Assembly: GCA_021324595.1 (NCBI GenBank) | Contig: JAJPIV010000128.1 | Span: 1-64,000, forward strand | Reading direction: 5' to 3' | Length of the DNA: 64,000 nt | Source: Actinomycetota bacterium | GTDB lineage: Bacteria; Actinomycetota; Actinomycetes; Streptosporangiales; Streptosporangiaceae | Part shown: positions 9,971-19,430 of the stretch, piece after piece | How positions within the stretch are numbered: position 1 is the stretch's first letter | Layout of the letters: each line of letters starts with the position of its first letter | Notes under the pieces: generated by a model | What the model was told of the DNA's origin: nothing | Databases searched by the model: none | What the model saw: the letters and a program-made list of their open reading frames with translations, nothing else | Position numbers and translations under genes: made by a program

Positions 9971-10740
9971 ACGGCACGGGCAGACGTGGAACCGCCGAGA
10001 TGGCAGGCCGGCTCGCCCTGGTCACCGGCGGGGCGAGCGGGATTGGCGCGGCCTGCGCCACTCGGCTGGCCGCGGACGGAGCCCAGGTGATGGTCGCGGA
10101 CATCGACATGGAGGCGGCCACCAAGGTGGCGGCGGCCATCGGCGGGATCGCCCGCCAGGTCGACCTGGCGGATCCCGCCTTCGACGCGGACGCGCTCGCC
10201 GGCCATGCCGACATACTGGTGAACTGCGCGGGCATCCAGCACGTAGCCCCGCTGCAGGAATTCCCAGTGGACATGTTCCGGCGGATCCTCGGCGTGATGT
10301 TGGAAGCCCCCTTCCGGCTCGCCCGGGCCGCCCTGCCGCACATGTACCGGAGGGGCTGGGGGCGGATCGTAAGCATCTCCTCGGTGCACGGCCTGCGGGC
10401 CTCTCCCTACAAGGCCGCCTACGTCGCGGCCAAGCATGGCCTGGAGGGGCTGTCCAAGGTGATCGCGCTGGAAGCCGGGCAGTGCGGGGTCACGTCCAAC
10501 ACGGTGTGCCCCGCCTACGTGCGCACCCCGCTCGTGGAGCGCCAGATCGGCGACCAGGCCCGCGTCCATGGCATCTCCCCCGATCAGGTGGTGCGCGAGA
10601 TCATGCTGGCCGAGCCCGTGATCAAGCGGCTGATCGAACCCGAGGAGGTCGCCGAGCTGGTCGCCTACCTCTGCTCCCCGCAGGCCTCGTTCGCCAACGG
10701 GGCCTCCTGGATCCTCGATGGCGGATGGACCGCCCGGTAG
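9967..10740 (+). CDS. SDR family oxidoreductase (3-hydroxybutyrate dehydrogenase-like)
   Basis: ATG 9967 overlaps livF stop; TGGASGIG, NCAG, S...YxxxK (AYVAAKHG); ends SFANGASWILDGGWTAR. Confidence 0.87.
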   Translation: MNGTGRRGTAEMAGRLALVTGGASGIGAACATRLAADGAQVMVADIDMEAATKVAAAIGGIARQVDLADPAFDADALAGHADILVNCAGIQHVAPLQEFPVDMFRRILGVMLEAPFRLARAALPHMYRRGWGRIVSISSVHGLRASPYKAAYVAAKHGLEGLSKVIALEAGQCGVTSNTVCPAYVRTPLVERQIGDQARVHGISPDQVVREIMLAEPVIKRLIEPEEVAELVAYLCSPQASFANGASWILDGGWTAR

Positions 10741-10746
10741 GCGGCA

Positions 10747-10759
10747 CCCTCACTGAGGG
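10747..10759 (+). terminator. Short hairpin after the liv-SDR operon
   Basis: CCCTC-ACT-GAGGG 6 nt after the SDR stop; short stem and no U-tract. Confidence 0.3.
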
Positions 10760-10925
10760 CGCGCCCGCGTGCCATGCCTCCGCCTGCGTGTCCCCGGGCC
10801 GGCGGCTTACCATCTGTCCTGTTGCCGTCACGGCCGCCTGGGAGATCGCCGTCCCGCCGAGTCGGCGCGTCTGGGCGCGGCCGGGCGACGGCGTGCCTGA
10901 CCGGTGGCCGACAGGAAGGCGAGCC

Positions 10926-12491
10926 ATGGCCCTGCCCAGCCTCGGCGTGCAACCCGTGGAGCAGTCCAGGAGCAAGGGCCTCAAGCCGGGCGCCCTGGGC
11001 CTCGCGTCCAGCGTGGCCATCGGCGTGGCCTCGACCGCGCCCGCGTACAGCCTGGCGGCGACCCTCTTCTTCGTGGTGGCCGCCGTCGGGCTGAAGTCCC
11101 CGCTGGTCGCCCTGCTGGCGTTCGTGCCGATGCTGCTGTGCTCGATCGGCTTCAGCGAGCTGAACAAGGCCGACCCCGACTGCGGGACCACGTTCATCTG
11201 GGCAGCGCGCGCGTTCGGGCCGAGGACGGGCTGGGCCGGCGGCTGGGCGATCGTCGCCTCCGACGTGCTGGTCATGGCCAGCCTGGCCCAGGTCGCCGGG
11301 CAGTACGTGTTCTTCCTGGCCCAGGGGCCGGGCAGCGCGATCGGCGCGGACGCCTCCGGCGGCTGGGTGCTGCTGGCCGGCATCTCGTGGATCGTCGCCA
11401 TGACCTACATCTGCTACCGCGGCATCGAGATCTCGGCCAGGTTCCAGAAGGCGCTGCTGTCCGTCGAGATCATCATGCTGCTGGCCATGTCCGGCACGGC
11501 GCTGGCCCGGGTCCTCGGCGGCCACCCGCCGGCGGGCTCGGCGCGCCCCAGCCCCGCCTGGCTGTCACCGTCCCACGTCCCGGTCTCGGCCCTGGTCTCC
11601 GGGATCATCCTGATGCTGTTCATCTACTGGGGCTGGGACACCTCCCTGTCGGTGAACGAGGAGACCGCGGACAAGTCGCGCACGCCGGGCAGGGCGGGGA
11701 TCATCTCGACCGTCCTGCTGGCCGGCATCTACGTGATCGCGATCACCGCGGTGCAGGCCTTCGCCGGCATCGGAGGCAAGGGAGTCGGGCTGACGAACCC
11801 GGCGCACCAGTTCGATGTGCTGTCGGTCGCCGGGGGCGCGATCTTCGGCACCAGCGGGCTCGGCACGGTGCTGTCCCGCCTGCTGATCCTCATGGTGCTC
11901 AGCTCGGCCGCCGCCTCGACCCAGACCACGATCCTGCCGACGGCCCGCACGACGCTGTCGATGGCCGCGTACGGCGCGCTGCCCGAGCCGTTCGCCCGGA
12001 TCAACCCCCGGTACCTGACGCCGGCGGTGTCCACGGTCGTGATGGGCGCGATCTCGATCGGCCTGTACGTGCCGCTGAACTATATCTCCCACGGCAACCC
12101 GATCGCCGACGCGGTCACCGCGATCGGGCTGTACGTCGCGTTCTACTACGGGCTGACCGCGTTCTCCTGCGTCTGGTACTACCGGGCGACGCTGGCCACC
12201 AGCTTCCGGGCGCTGCTGATGCGCGGCATCCTGCCCGGGCTGGGCGGGGTGATGATGTACGCCGCGGGCTGCTACAGCCTGCAAAGCGACTGGGTGGCCT
12301 CCAACAGCTACACCATGTGGACAGTGCCGTTCCTGCACTGGAGGATCGGCGGCATCTTCGTCATCGCCGCGCTCGCCGCGCTCGCCGGGGTGGCCGGCTT
12401 CGCCCTCATGCGGGCGACCTCCCCCGCCTTCTTCCGCAAGCAGACGCTCACCAGGACCATCACCATGCTGATCTCCAACCCTGAGCTGTGA
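10926..12491 (+). CDS. APC-family amino acid permease
   Basis: In frame with ORF 9927-12491; GLASSVAIGVASTAPAYSLAATL and 11-12 hydrophobic segments. Confidence 0.87.
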   Translation: MALPSLGVQPVEQSRSKGLKPGALGLASSVAIGVASTAPAYSLAATLFFVVAAVGLKSPLVALLAFVPMLLCSIGFSELNKADPDCGTTFIWAARAFGPRTGWAGGWAIVASDVLVMASLAQVAGQYVFFLAQGPGSAIGADASGGWVLLAGISWIVAMTYICYRGIEISARFQKALLSVEIIMLLAMSGTALARVLGGHPPAGSARPSPAWLSPSHVPVSALVSGIILMLFIYWGWDTSLSVNEETADKSRTPGRAGIISTVLLAGIYVIAITAVQAFAGIGGKGVGLTNPAHQFDVLSVAGGAIFGTSGLGTVLSRLLILMVLSSAAASTQTTILPTARTTLSMAAYGALPEPFARINPRYLTPAVSTVVMGAISIGLYVPLNYISHGNPIADAVTAIGLYVAFYYGLTAFSCVWYYRATLATSFRALLMRGILPGLGGVMMYAAGCYSLQSDWVASNSYTMWTVPFLHWRIGGIFVIAALAALAGVAGFALMRATSPAFFRKQTLTRTITMLISNPEL

Positions 12492-14734
12492 CACCTCCGG
12501 CAGGCGCGCCGGCCAGCCGGCCGGCCTGGCCGGTCCGGTCCGGGACGGTCCCCGCGCTCGCCGACGCCTTCAGCGCCAGGCCGGACACCGCCCCGGGCCT
12601 CGCGGCGGCGCTGCCGGCCGGGGCCGCGGTGGCGCTTGTCCCCGGCAGCGCCGCGGCTGGCCAGGGCCGCGCCGCGGCCGTCGCCGGCCGGGCGCCCTCG
12701 CCGCCGGCGGCAGGCGGGCAGGCGGCGGCTCCCGCCACGCGGGACTGGCCGAGGTCGTCGGGGAAGACCCAGCTCGCCGCGGCCTTCGCCGAGTCGCTGT
12801 GGCAGTCCGGCGGAGTGGACCTGCTGGTCTGGATCGACGCCACGAGCCGGGCCAGCGTGCTCTCCGGCTATGCGGCGGCGACCGCCGCGGTGACCGGCCG
12901 GGCCCAGGTGAGCACCTGCGAGTCCGTCGCCGCGCAGTTCCTCAGCTGGCTCGGCGAGACCACCCGCCCGTGGCTGCTGGTCCTCGATGACCTGGCCGAT
13001 CCGGCGAGCCTGCGGGACCTGTGGCCGGCTGGCCCGGCCGGCCGGGTGCTGGTGACCTCCGCCGACGCCACGGCCGTCCCCGGGGGGATCCCGGTCGTGC
13101 CGGTCGGGCCGTTCAGCGTGCGCGAGGCCGTCAGCCACCTGAACGGGCGCCTGTCGGGTGACCCGGACAAGCGGCACGGCGCGGTCGAGCTGGCCCAGGA
13201 ACTGGACCTGGAGCCGGTCGCCCTGGCTCAGGCCAGCGCGGTGATCGCCGGCTCGCCGCTGACGTGCCGCGAGTACCGGGATCACTTCGGCCGCAGGCGC
13301 GAGCAGCTGGCGCAGTCCTCCGGCGCGTGGCCGGCGGCGGCCGCGGTGACGTGGACGCTCTCGCTCGACCGTGCGGACCAGCTGGTCCCGGGCAGCGCGG
13401 CGCGCTCGCTCCTGGCCCTGGCCGCCGTGCTGGACGGCCACGGCATCCCCCGGACCGTCCTGACCGCTCCCGCCGCTGCCGATCACCTCGCCGGCGCCGG
13501 GAGCCCTCAGGCGGGCGGCGACCGCGCCACCGCGGCCCTGGACGCGCTGGCGGCCCTGGAGCAGGCAGGCCTGCTGGCCGTCGAGCACGCGACGGCGCCG
13601 CCGCTGGTCCGGATCAGTCCCGTGCTGCAGCCGGCGGTGCGGGCCTCGCTGCCCGAGAGCCTGCTGCGCGGCGCGGCCCGGGCGGCGGCAGACGCGCTGC
13701 TCCAGGCCTGGCCGGAGCAGGAGCCGCCCGGCTGGCCCTCGTCCGGCCTGCGGTCCTGCGCGGCGGCGCTGCGGCGGGCCGGGGGGAGCCTGCTGTGGGC
13801 CGGCGGCTGCCATCGCGTGCTGATCCGGGCGGGGGACAGCCTGGACCGTGCCCGCCTGACCGGGCCCGCGGCGGACCACTGGCGGGACGTGGCCACGACC
13901 TGCGCCCTCCTGCTGGGCGAGGGTCATCCGGACACGATGCTGGCCGTCCGGCGGCTCGCCGGCGCCTGCCTCGCGGCCGGGCAGGCCGGCGAGGCCGTCC
14001 GGTGGCGCCAGTGGCTGCTCGGCAGCCTGAGCCACCGGCTGGGGCCGGACCACCCCGAGGTGGCGGACGCCCGCCGCCACCTGGGCAACGCCCTGGTGGC
14101 GGCGCGGGAACTCCCGGCGGCGATCGCCGCCTTGGAGCGCGCGGCCGCCGGGCTCGAGCGGCTTCACGGCCCCGGGCACGCCGAGGCGCTGGACGCGAGG
14201 GACGACCTCGCCGCCGCCTACCTGGCCGCGGGCAGGCACGTCGACGCCCTCACCGCCTGCCGGCGCACGCTGGCCGACCGCGAGCGCGCGCAGGGGGCCC
14301 GCCACCCGAAGACGATGGCGACCCGGCACGGCCTGGCTCGCTCATTGCTGGCCGGCGGCCGCGCCCGGGAGGCGGTCGCGGCCTACCGGCGGGTGGTGGC
14401 CGACCGGGAACGCGTCCTCGGGCCCGATCACCCGGACACCCTCGCGGCGCTGAGCGGCCTCGCCTCCGCGTACCAGGAGACGGGCAGGGCCGTGGCGGCC
14501 GAGCTGGCCTGCGAGCGGGCCTGGGCGGGCTCCGAGCGGGTGCTCGGCCCGCGCGACCCCGGCACGCTGCGGATCCGCGCCCAGCTGGCCCGGCTCTACC
14601 AGCGGCTCGGACGCTACGGGGACGCCCGCGTGCTGCTGCGCGACACCGTTCACCGCCTGGAACGGATCGTGCCCGGGGACGACCCGCTCATCGCTGAGCT
14701 GCGCCAGAGCCTGGCCGACATCGGCGAGGAGTAG
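12488..14734 (+). CDS. NB-ARC-like NTPase with C-terminal TPR repeats
   Basis: SSGKTQLAAAFAESL degenerate P-loop, PWLLVLDDL Walker B, then repeated LGxxHPDTLA...LxxAYxxxGR TPR_10/12-like units; GTGA overlap with the permease stop. Confidence 0.8.
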   Translation: MTPPAGAPASRPAWPVRSGTVPALADAFSARPDTAPGLAAALPAGAAVALVPGSAAAGQGRAAAVAGRAPSPPAAGGQAAAPATRDWPRSSGKTQLAAAFAESLWQSGGVDLLVWIDATSRASVLSGYAAATAAVTGRAQVSTCESVAAQFLSWLGETTRPWLLVLDDLADPASLRDLWPAGPAGRVLVTSADATAVPGGIPVVPVGPFSVREAVSHLNGRLSGDPDKRHGAVELAQELDLEPVALAQASAVIAGSPLTCREYRDHFGRRREQLAQSSGAWPAAAAVTWTLSLDRADQLVPGSAARSLLALAAVLDGHGIPRTVLTAPAAADHLAGAGSPQAGGDRATAALDALAALEQAGLLAVEHATAPPLVRISPVLQPAVRASLPESLLRGAARAAADALLQAWPEQEPPGWPSSGLRSCAAALRRAGGSLLWAGGCHRVLIRAGDSLDRARLTGPAADHWRDVATTCALLLGEGHPDTMLAVRRLAGACLAAGQAGEAVRWRQWLLGSLSHRLGPDHPEVADARRHLGNALVAARELPAAIAALERAAAGLERLHGPGHAEALDARDDLAAAYLAAGRHVDALTACRRTLADRERAQGARHPKTMATRHGLARSLLAGGRAREAVAAYRRVVADRERVLGPDHPDTLAALSGLASAYQETGRAVAAELACERAWAGSERVLGPRDPGTLRIRAQLARLYQRLGRYGDARVLLRDTVHRLERIVPGDDPLIAELRQSLADIGEE

Positions 14735-14740
14735 GCGCGC

Positions 14741-14754
14741 GCGGCCCGGGCCGC
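14741..14754. terminator. Palindrome between convergent genes
   Basis: GCGGCCCGGGCCGC perfect palindrome between stops at 14734 and 14771. Confidence 0.35.
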
Positions 14755-14770
14755 CCCGCCGTGCGCCGGG

Positions 14771-15946
14771 TCAGTGACGCGCCGGGCCTGCCCCCGGCCC
14801 GGCGAGCCAGGCGCGGATCTGGTCCGCGTGCTGGCCGAGCGTCGGCGGGGGCAGGTGGGCCGCCCGGCCCCGCTCGGCGCCACCGGCCTCGAAGCGAAGC
14901 GGCGGCCCGGGCAGCGTGACCGGCCCGAGGGCGGCGTGGTCGACCTCGATCAGCAGTCCCTGCGACCTGGTCTGCTCCCACGTGTAGACCTCGCGCAGGT
15001 CCCGCACCCGCCCGGCCGGCACGCCGATCGCGGCCAGGGTGGCGAGCACCTCGTCGGCCGGCCGGTCGCCGAAGGCGGCGCCGACCGCGGCGTTCACCGC
15101 CTCGTGGTCACGGACCCGGTCCGCGTTGCGCGCCCATTCCGGCCGGTCCAGGCCGAACGCGGGCGCCAGCCGCCGCCAGAGCGCGTCGCTGCCCACGCCC
15201 ATCTGCACCCAGCCGTCGGCCGCCCGGTACAGGCCGTACGGGCAGATCGACGGGTGGTGGTTGCCGACCAGGCCGGGCACCTCGCCGGCCACCGTGTACC
15301 TGGTCCCCTGGTAGGCGTGCGCCCCGATCACCGCGGCGAGCAGGCTGGTCCGCACCACCTGGCCGCGCCCGGTCCGCTCCCGCTCGCGCAGCGCGGCGGC
15401 CACGCCGTACGCGCCGTACATCCCGGCGAGGATGTCGCCGATCGGCACCCCCACGCGGGTGGGCTGGTCCACACCGGTGACCGACATGAGCCCGCCCTCG
15501 CCCTGGGCGATCTGGTCGTATCCCGGCCGGTCCCCCTCCGGCCCGTCATGGCCGAACCCGGTGATCGACAAGATCACCAGCCCGGGGTTGAGCGCGTGCA
15601 GCCGCGCCACGCCGAACCCGAGCCGGTCGAGCACTCCGGGGCGGAAGTTCTCGACCAGCACGTCGCCCCGGCGGACCAGCTCGGTGAGCACCGCCCTGCC
15701 GTCGTCGGACTTCAGGTCGAGCGCGATCGACTCCTTGTTCCTGTTGCACGACAGGAAGTAGGTCGAGTGCTCCCGGCCGTCACTGCCCGCGGCGAACGGC
15801 GGCCCCCACCCCCGGCTGTCGTCCCCCTCGGGCGGCTCGACCTTGATGACCCGGGCGCCCAGGTCGCCGAGCATCATCGCGGCGTGCGGCCCGGCCAGTG
15901 CCCGGGAGAGGTCGACGACGACGATCCCGTCCAGCGGCCCGTTCAC
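14771..15946 (-). CDS. CaiB/BaiF family CoA-transferase
   Basis: MNGPLDGIVVVDLSRALAGPHAAMMLGDLGARVIKVEPPEGDD...NRNKESIALDLKS...ENFRPGVLDRLG. Confidence 0.93.
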   Translation of the reverse strand: MNGPLDGIVVVDLSRALAGPHAAMMLGDLGARVIKVEPPEGDDSRGWGPPFAAGSDGREHSTYFLSCNRNKESIALDLKSDDGRAVLTELVRRGDVLVENFRPGVLDRLGFGVARLHALNPGLVILSITGFGHDGPEGDRPGYDQIAQGEGGLMSVTGVDQPTRVGVPIGDILAGMYGAYGVAAALRERERTGRGQVVRTSLLAAVIGAHAYQGTRYTVAGEVPGLVGNHHPSICPYGLYRAADGWVQMGVGSDALWRRLAPAFGLDRPEWARNADRVRDHEAVNAAVGAAFGDRPADEVLATLAAIGVPAGRVRDLREVYTWEQTRSQGLLIEVDHAALGPVTLPGPPLRFEAGGAERGRAAHLPPPTLGQHADQIRAWLAGPGAGPARH

Positions 15947-16075
15947 CCACCCGAGATTACCGGCCCGGACCCGCCGGCGAGGGGCCGCCGCTTCCGTGCG
16001 CGGGCGGCCGCGATGGCGATGGCCGCGCCCGGGCGCAATCCGGCGGCCTTGCCGCGAGGTCGCCCGGGCGGCGGG

Positions 16076-17611
16076 TCAGCCCAGCCCGGGGAACAGGTGG
16101 CCGGCGACCTCGATCAGGAGCTGGATGCCGTCGTTGCGCAGCACCTGCTCGTCGGCGGCCAGGCCGGGGGCGGGCAGGCCGAGCCACCTGGCCAGCTCCA
16201 GGCCGGCGAACAGGGCCGCCCTGGGCAGCGCGGGCAGCAGGGCCGCGTCCGGCACCTGGTAGGCGGGAACCGGCCGCGGGGTCACCTGCGGCCAGTCCTC
16301 GGGCGGCCGCGGCCGCTCCAGCGTGAGCACGGGCGCCAGGTCGGGCGCCGCGGCGTCCCGGCCGGTGAGCGGAGGGCCCAGCGACCAGCGCCGGCGCAGC
16401 GTGGTGATCACTGAGCTGTTGTGGAACACCTCCGTGCGGACGGCCCGTTCCGGGATCCAGGGCGAGATCGCGACCGCCGGCACCCGCACGCCCGCTCGGG
16501 TGAACGTGAAGCCGAGCTGGCCGGGCGGCGCCGACGGGTCGGGCGGCGCGGCGGCGGGCGGCGGGACGTGATCGTAGGTGCCGCCGTGCTCGTCGAACGT
16601 GACCAGCAGCAGCGTGTCGTAGGCGTGGGCGCCTGAGCCGCGGATCGCGTCGTAGACCCTGGCGAGCAGCGCCTCCCCGCCGATCAGCGAGGACGGCGGG
16701 TCCATCCGCGCCCCGGGGAACATCACGTCGAACGCCGGGTGCATGTCGTTGTGCCCGTAGATCAGGTTCGGCTCGATGAACGAGTACGCCGGCAGCCTCC
16801 CGCCCGCCGCGTCCTCGTAGAAGCGGTCGGTCGAGGAGAAGTGCGTCGCGAACCTGGAGAGCAGCCGCCGCGCGTGGATGATCCCGGTGACCGAGACGTG
16901 GCTTGGCGGGTCGCAGTACACCCGCCAGGACAGCCCGTGCGCGTCCAGCCGGTCGAAGATCGTCTCGGCGGTGTTGAACAACGGGAACGCCTCGGGCGGG
17001 GAGGCGTTGACGACGTAGCCGGAGGAGGTGGCCGCGTGCAGGAACGACCGGTTCGCGAACGTCTCCGTGGGCACGTCGCAGAACCAGTGGTCGAACGTCG
17101 CGAACCCCCTGGCCAGCGCCGACAGCACCGGCATCTGCCCGGGCGCGTACCCGGTCATGATCTGGCCGTACTCGGCCGGCCCGGGCATTCTCCCGGTGAA
17201 CGCGAGCGTGGCGCTGATGTAGTCCGTGACGAACCCGTCCATCGTGGGCGCCGGCGAGGGGCCGGCCGGGGCGTTGTACGGCGCCGCCATGGCGCCGGCG
17301 AGCCTGCCCCGGTTCGACGGCGGGTCGATCAGCCCGAACAGCTGCGTGTTGACGTGCTGGTACTCCTCGCCCGGGTCGGGCGAGGGGGTGTTCATGCCTG
17401 CGGCCACGCCGTAGCCGATCCGGCCGGGCCCGCCCGGCGCCCACCCGGGGACCGGGTTGGACAGGTCCCGGCCGGCCACGCCCTCGAACGCGGGCACCTC
17501 GCCGGGCTGGTAGAGGCGGCCGAGCAGGTTGTCGAACGACCGGTTCTCGAACATGATCACGACGATGTGATCGAGCGCGGCGGCGCGGTCCGGTCGCGGC
17601 ATGGCCGCCAC
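16076..17611 (-). CDS. Phosphoesterase family protein (PF04185-type, phospholipase C/acid phosphatase-like)
   Basis: LDHIVVIMFENRSFDNLLGRLY and LLVTFDEHGGTYDHVPPP motifs. Confidence 0.88.
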   Translation of the reverse strand: MAAMPRPDRAAALDHIVVIMFENRSFDNLLGRLYQPGEVPAFEGVAGRDLSNPVPGWAPGGPGRIGYGVAAGMNTPSPDPGEEYQHVNTQLFGLIDPPSNRGRLAGAMAAPYNAPAGPSPAPTMDGFVTDYISATLAFTGRMPGPAEYGQIMTGYAPGQMPVLSALARGFATFDHWFCDVPTETFANRSFLHAATSSGYVVNASPPEAFPLFNTAETIFDRLDAHGLSWRVYCDPPSHVSVTGIIHARRLLSRFATHFSSTDRFYEDAAGGRLPAYSFIEPNLIYGHNDMHPAFDVMFPGARMDPPSSLIGGEALLARVYDAIRGSGAHAYDTLLLVTFDEHGGTYDHVPPPAAAPPDPSAPPGQLGFTFTRAGVRVPAVAISPWIPERAVRTEVFHNSSVITTLRRRWSLGPPLTGRDAAAPDLAPVLTLERPRPPEDWPQVTPRPVPAYQVPDAALLPALPRAALFAGLELARWLGLPAPGLAADEQVLRNDGIQLLIEVAGHLFPGLG

Positions 17612-17620
17612 CCTTCGTCA

Positions 17621-17666
17621 TCCTTCGCGGCAGCGCCGCGGCAATCCTTCGCGGCAGCGCCGCGGC
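17621..17666. repeat. Tandem direct repeat with internal dyad in intergenic region
   Basis: tccttcgcggcagcgccgcggc occurs twice, separated by 'aa'; each contains GCGGC-AGC-GCCGC. Confidence 0.8.
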
Positions 17667-17755
17667 GGGGGACGCGCCCCACCCTAGGGCGCGGCGGGGG
17701 TCCCGCGCGAGCCGGATCGCGCCGCGGATGGGCGCCGCCGCGCGGGCGCGGGCGA

Positions 17756-18604
17756 TCAGCGGCCGAGCACCGCTCCGGCGAGGACCCGGTAGGCGCCCAT
17801 CGGATCCGCGCCCGGGGCGGTGAGCAGCTGGACGCAGACATGGTCGGCGCCGGCCGCCAGGTGCTCGCCGAGCCGCACGGCGACCCGCTCCGGCCCGCCG
17901 TGCGCGACCAGCGCGTCGATCAGCGCGTCGCTCCCGCCGTCGGCCAGGTCAGCCTCGGACCAGCCGAGGCGGCGCAGGTTCGAGGTGTAGTTGACCAGAC
18001 CTAGGTAGGGGGTGCGGACCCGCTCCCGCCCCAGCGCCCGCGCGGACGCCGGATCCGGGTCGATGACCGCCTTGTGCTCGGGGGCCAGCAGCGGCGCCGG
18101 CCCCAGGATCTGCCGGGCGAGCCGGCTGTGGCCGGCGGGGACCAGGTAGGGGTGGGCGCCCGCGGTCCGCGCGGCCGCCAGGCGCAGCATCCGCGGGCCG
18201 AGCGCGGCCAGCACCGTGCCGGCGGCCGGGACCCCGCCGGCCTCCAGCGCATCCAGGTAGCGCTGGGTCGCGTCGTACGGCCTGGCGTACCCGGCGGTCG
18301 CCTCGGGGTGGCCGATGCCGACGCCGAGCAGGAACCGCCCGGGGTGGCGCTCCTGGATGCGGGTGAACGAGCCTGCCACCTGGCGCGGGTCGCTGGCCCA
18401 GATGTTCACGATGCCGGTCGCGACGATGATCCTCGTCGTCGCGGCGAGGAGCTCCGCCGCGGCCGCCAGGTCACCGGGGGGAGAACCGCCGAGCCAGAGC
18501 GCGCCGAAGCCGAGCTCCTCCAGTCCGGCCGCCAGCGCCGGGGTGACCATCCTGGCCGGCCGCCAGATGCCGTACCTGCCGAGGCGCTCCCGCAATCCCG
18601 TCAT
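17756..18604 (-). CDS. F420-dependent LLM-class oxidoreductase (TIGR03620-like)
   Basis: MTGLRERLGRYGIWRPARMVTPALAAGLEELGFGALWLGGSPPGDL...FLLGVGIGHPE; start 18604 inside longer ORF. Confidence 0.83.
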   Translation of the reverse strand: MTGLRERLGRYGIWRPARMVTPALAAGLEELGFGALWLGGSPPGDLAAAAELLAATTRIIVATGIVNIWASDPRQVAGSFTRIQERHPGRFLLGVGIGHPEATAGYARPYDATQRYLDALEAGGVPAAGTVLAALGPRMLRLAAARTAGAHPYLVPAGHSRLARQILGPAPLLAPEHKAVIDPDPASARALGRERVRTPYLGLVNYTSNLRRLGWSEADLADGGSDALIDALVAHGGPERVAVRLGEHLAAGADHVCVQLLTAPGADPMGAYRVLAGAVLGR

Positions 18605-18697
18605 GATCCCAGCATGCACTCGGGACCTTCGGCACTGCGCACGGCGCGCCCGGGCGGGCAGCCTGGGAGGCAGGGGATTCTTCCGGGAGGGCGGACG

Positions 18698-19369
18698 ATG
18701 ACGTGCAGGAGTGCCGCCGGCCGCGCCGCGGCCGGCCTGGGGCTGGCCGCCGGGATGCTCGCCGTGAGCTACCCGGCCTGGCGGAACCGGTGCCTGACCT
18801 GGGGCGCGACCCCCGACGAGGTCGCCATGAACCTGCCGGGCGACGACCTGCTGCCCAGCGCCGGAACGGTCACCACCCGGGCGATCGGCATCCGGGCGCA
18901 GCCGCGGGACATCTGGCCGTGGCTGGTCCAGATGGGCAGCGGCCGCGCCGGGGCCTACAGCTACGACTGGGTCGAGAACCTGCTCGGCCTGCAGATGCAC
19001 AGCGCCGACGTGATCTTGCCGCAGTTCCAGGATGTCAAGCTGGGCGACGAGCTCCCGCTGGGGAGGGACGAGCGGATGCGCGTCGAGGTCCTCGACCCGG
19101 AGCGCGCCTTCACGCTGCGCCACACCAGCGGGCAGTGGGTCTGGATCTTCGCGCTGCTTCGCCAGGACGGGCAGACCAGGCTGGTCAGCCGCAACAGGTT
19201 CACCCTGCCGATCGCCAGCGGCCTGCGGCGGAGCCTGTACCTGCTGCTCATGGAGCCGGGCAGCCTGGTGATGGAGCGCAAGATGCTGCTCGGCATCAGG
19301 CAGCGCGCGGAGCGCCTGGCCGCCGAGCGCGAGCCGGCGGCCTCGTTCTCCCACCCGAACGGCGGCTGA
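18698..19369 (+). CDS. SRPBCC-family polyketide-cyclase/lipid-binding-like protein
   Basis: N-terminal hydrophobic segment, TRAIGIRAQPRDIWPWLVQMGSGRAGAYSYDWVENLLGLQM. Confidence 0.75.
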   Translation: MTCRSAAGRAAAGLGLAAGMLAVSYPAWRNRCLTWGATPDEVAMNLPGDDLLPSAGTVTTRAIGIRAQPRDIWPWLVQMGSGRAGAYSYDWVENLLGLQMHSADVILPQFQDVKLGDELPLGRDERMRVEVLDPERAFTLRHTSGQWVWIFALLRQDGQTRLVSRNRFTLPIASGLRRSLYLLLMEPGSLVMERKMLLGIRQRAERLAAEREPAASFSHPNGG

Positions 19370-19430
19370 GCGGCGCGGGAGGCCGCGCCCGGTCAAGGTG
19401 GCCCCGGGGCCGCGCCCGGCGGCGGCCCGG

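Noticed and set aside
14774-16414. 546-aa plus ORF opposite the CaiB gene
   Set aside because: Antisense; the minus-strand CoA-transferase is unambiguous.
15957-17621. 554-aa minus ORF in an alternate frame over the phosphoesterase
   Set aside because: Out-of-frame shadow; 16076-17611 carries the PF04185 motifs.
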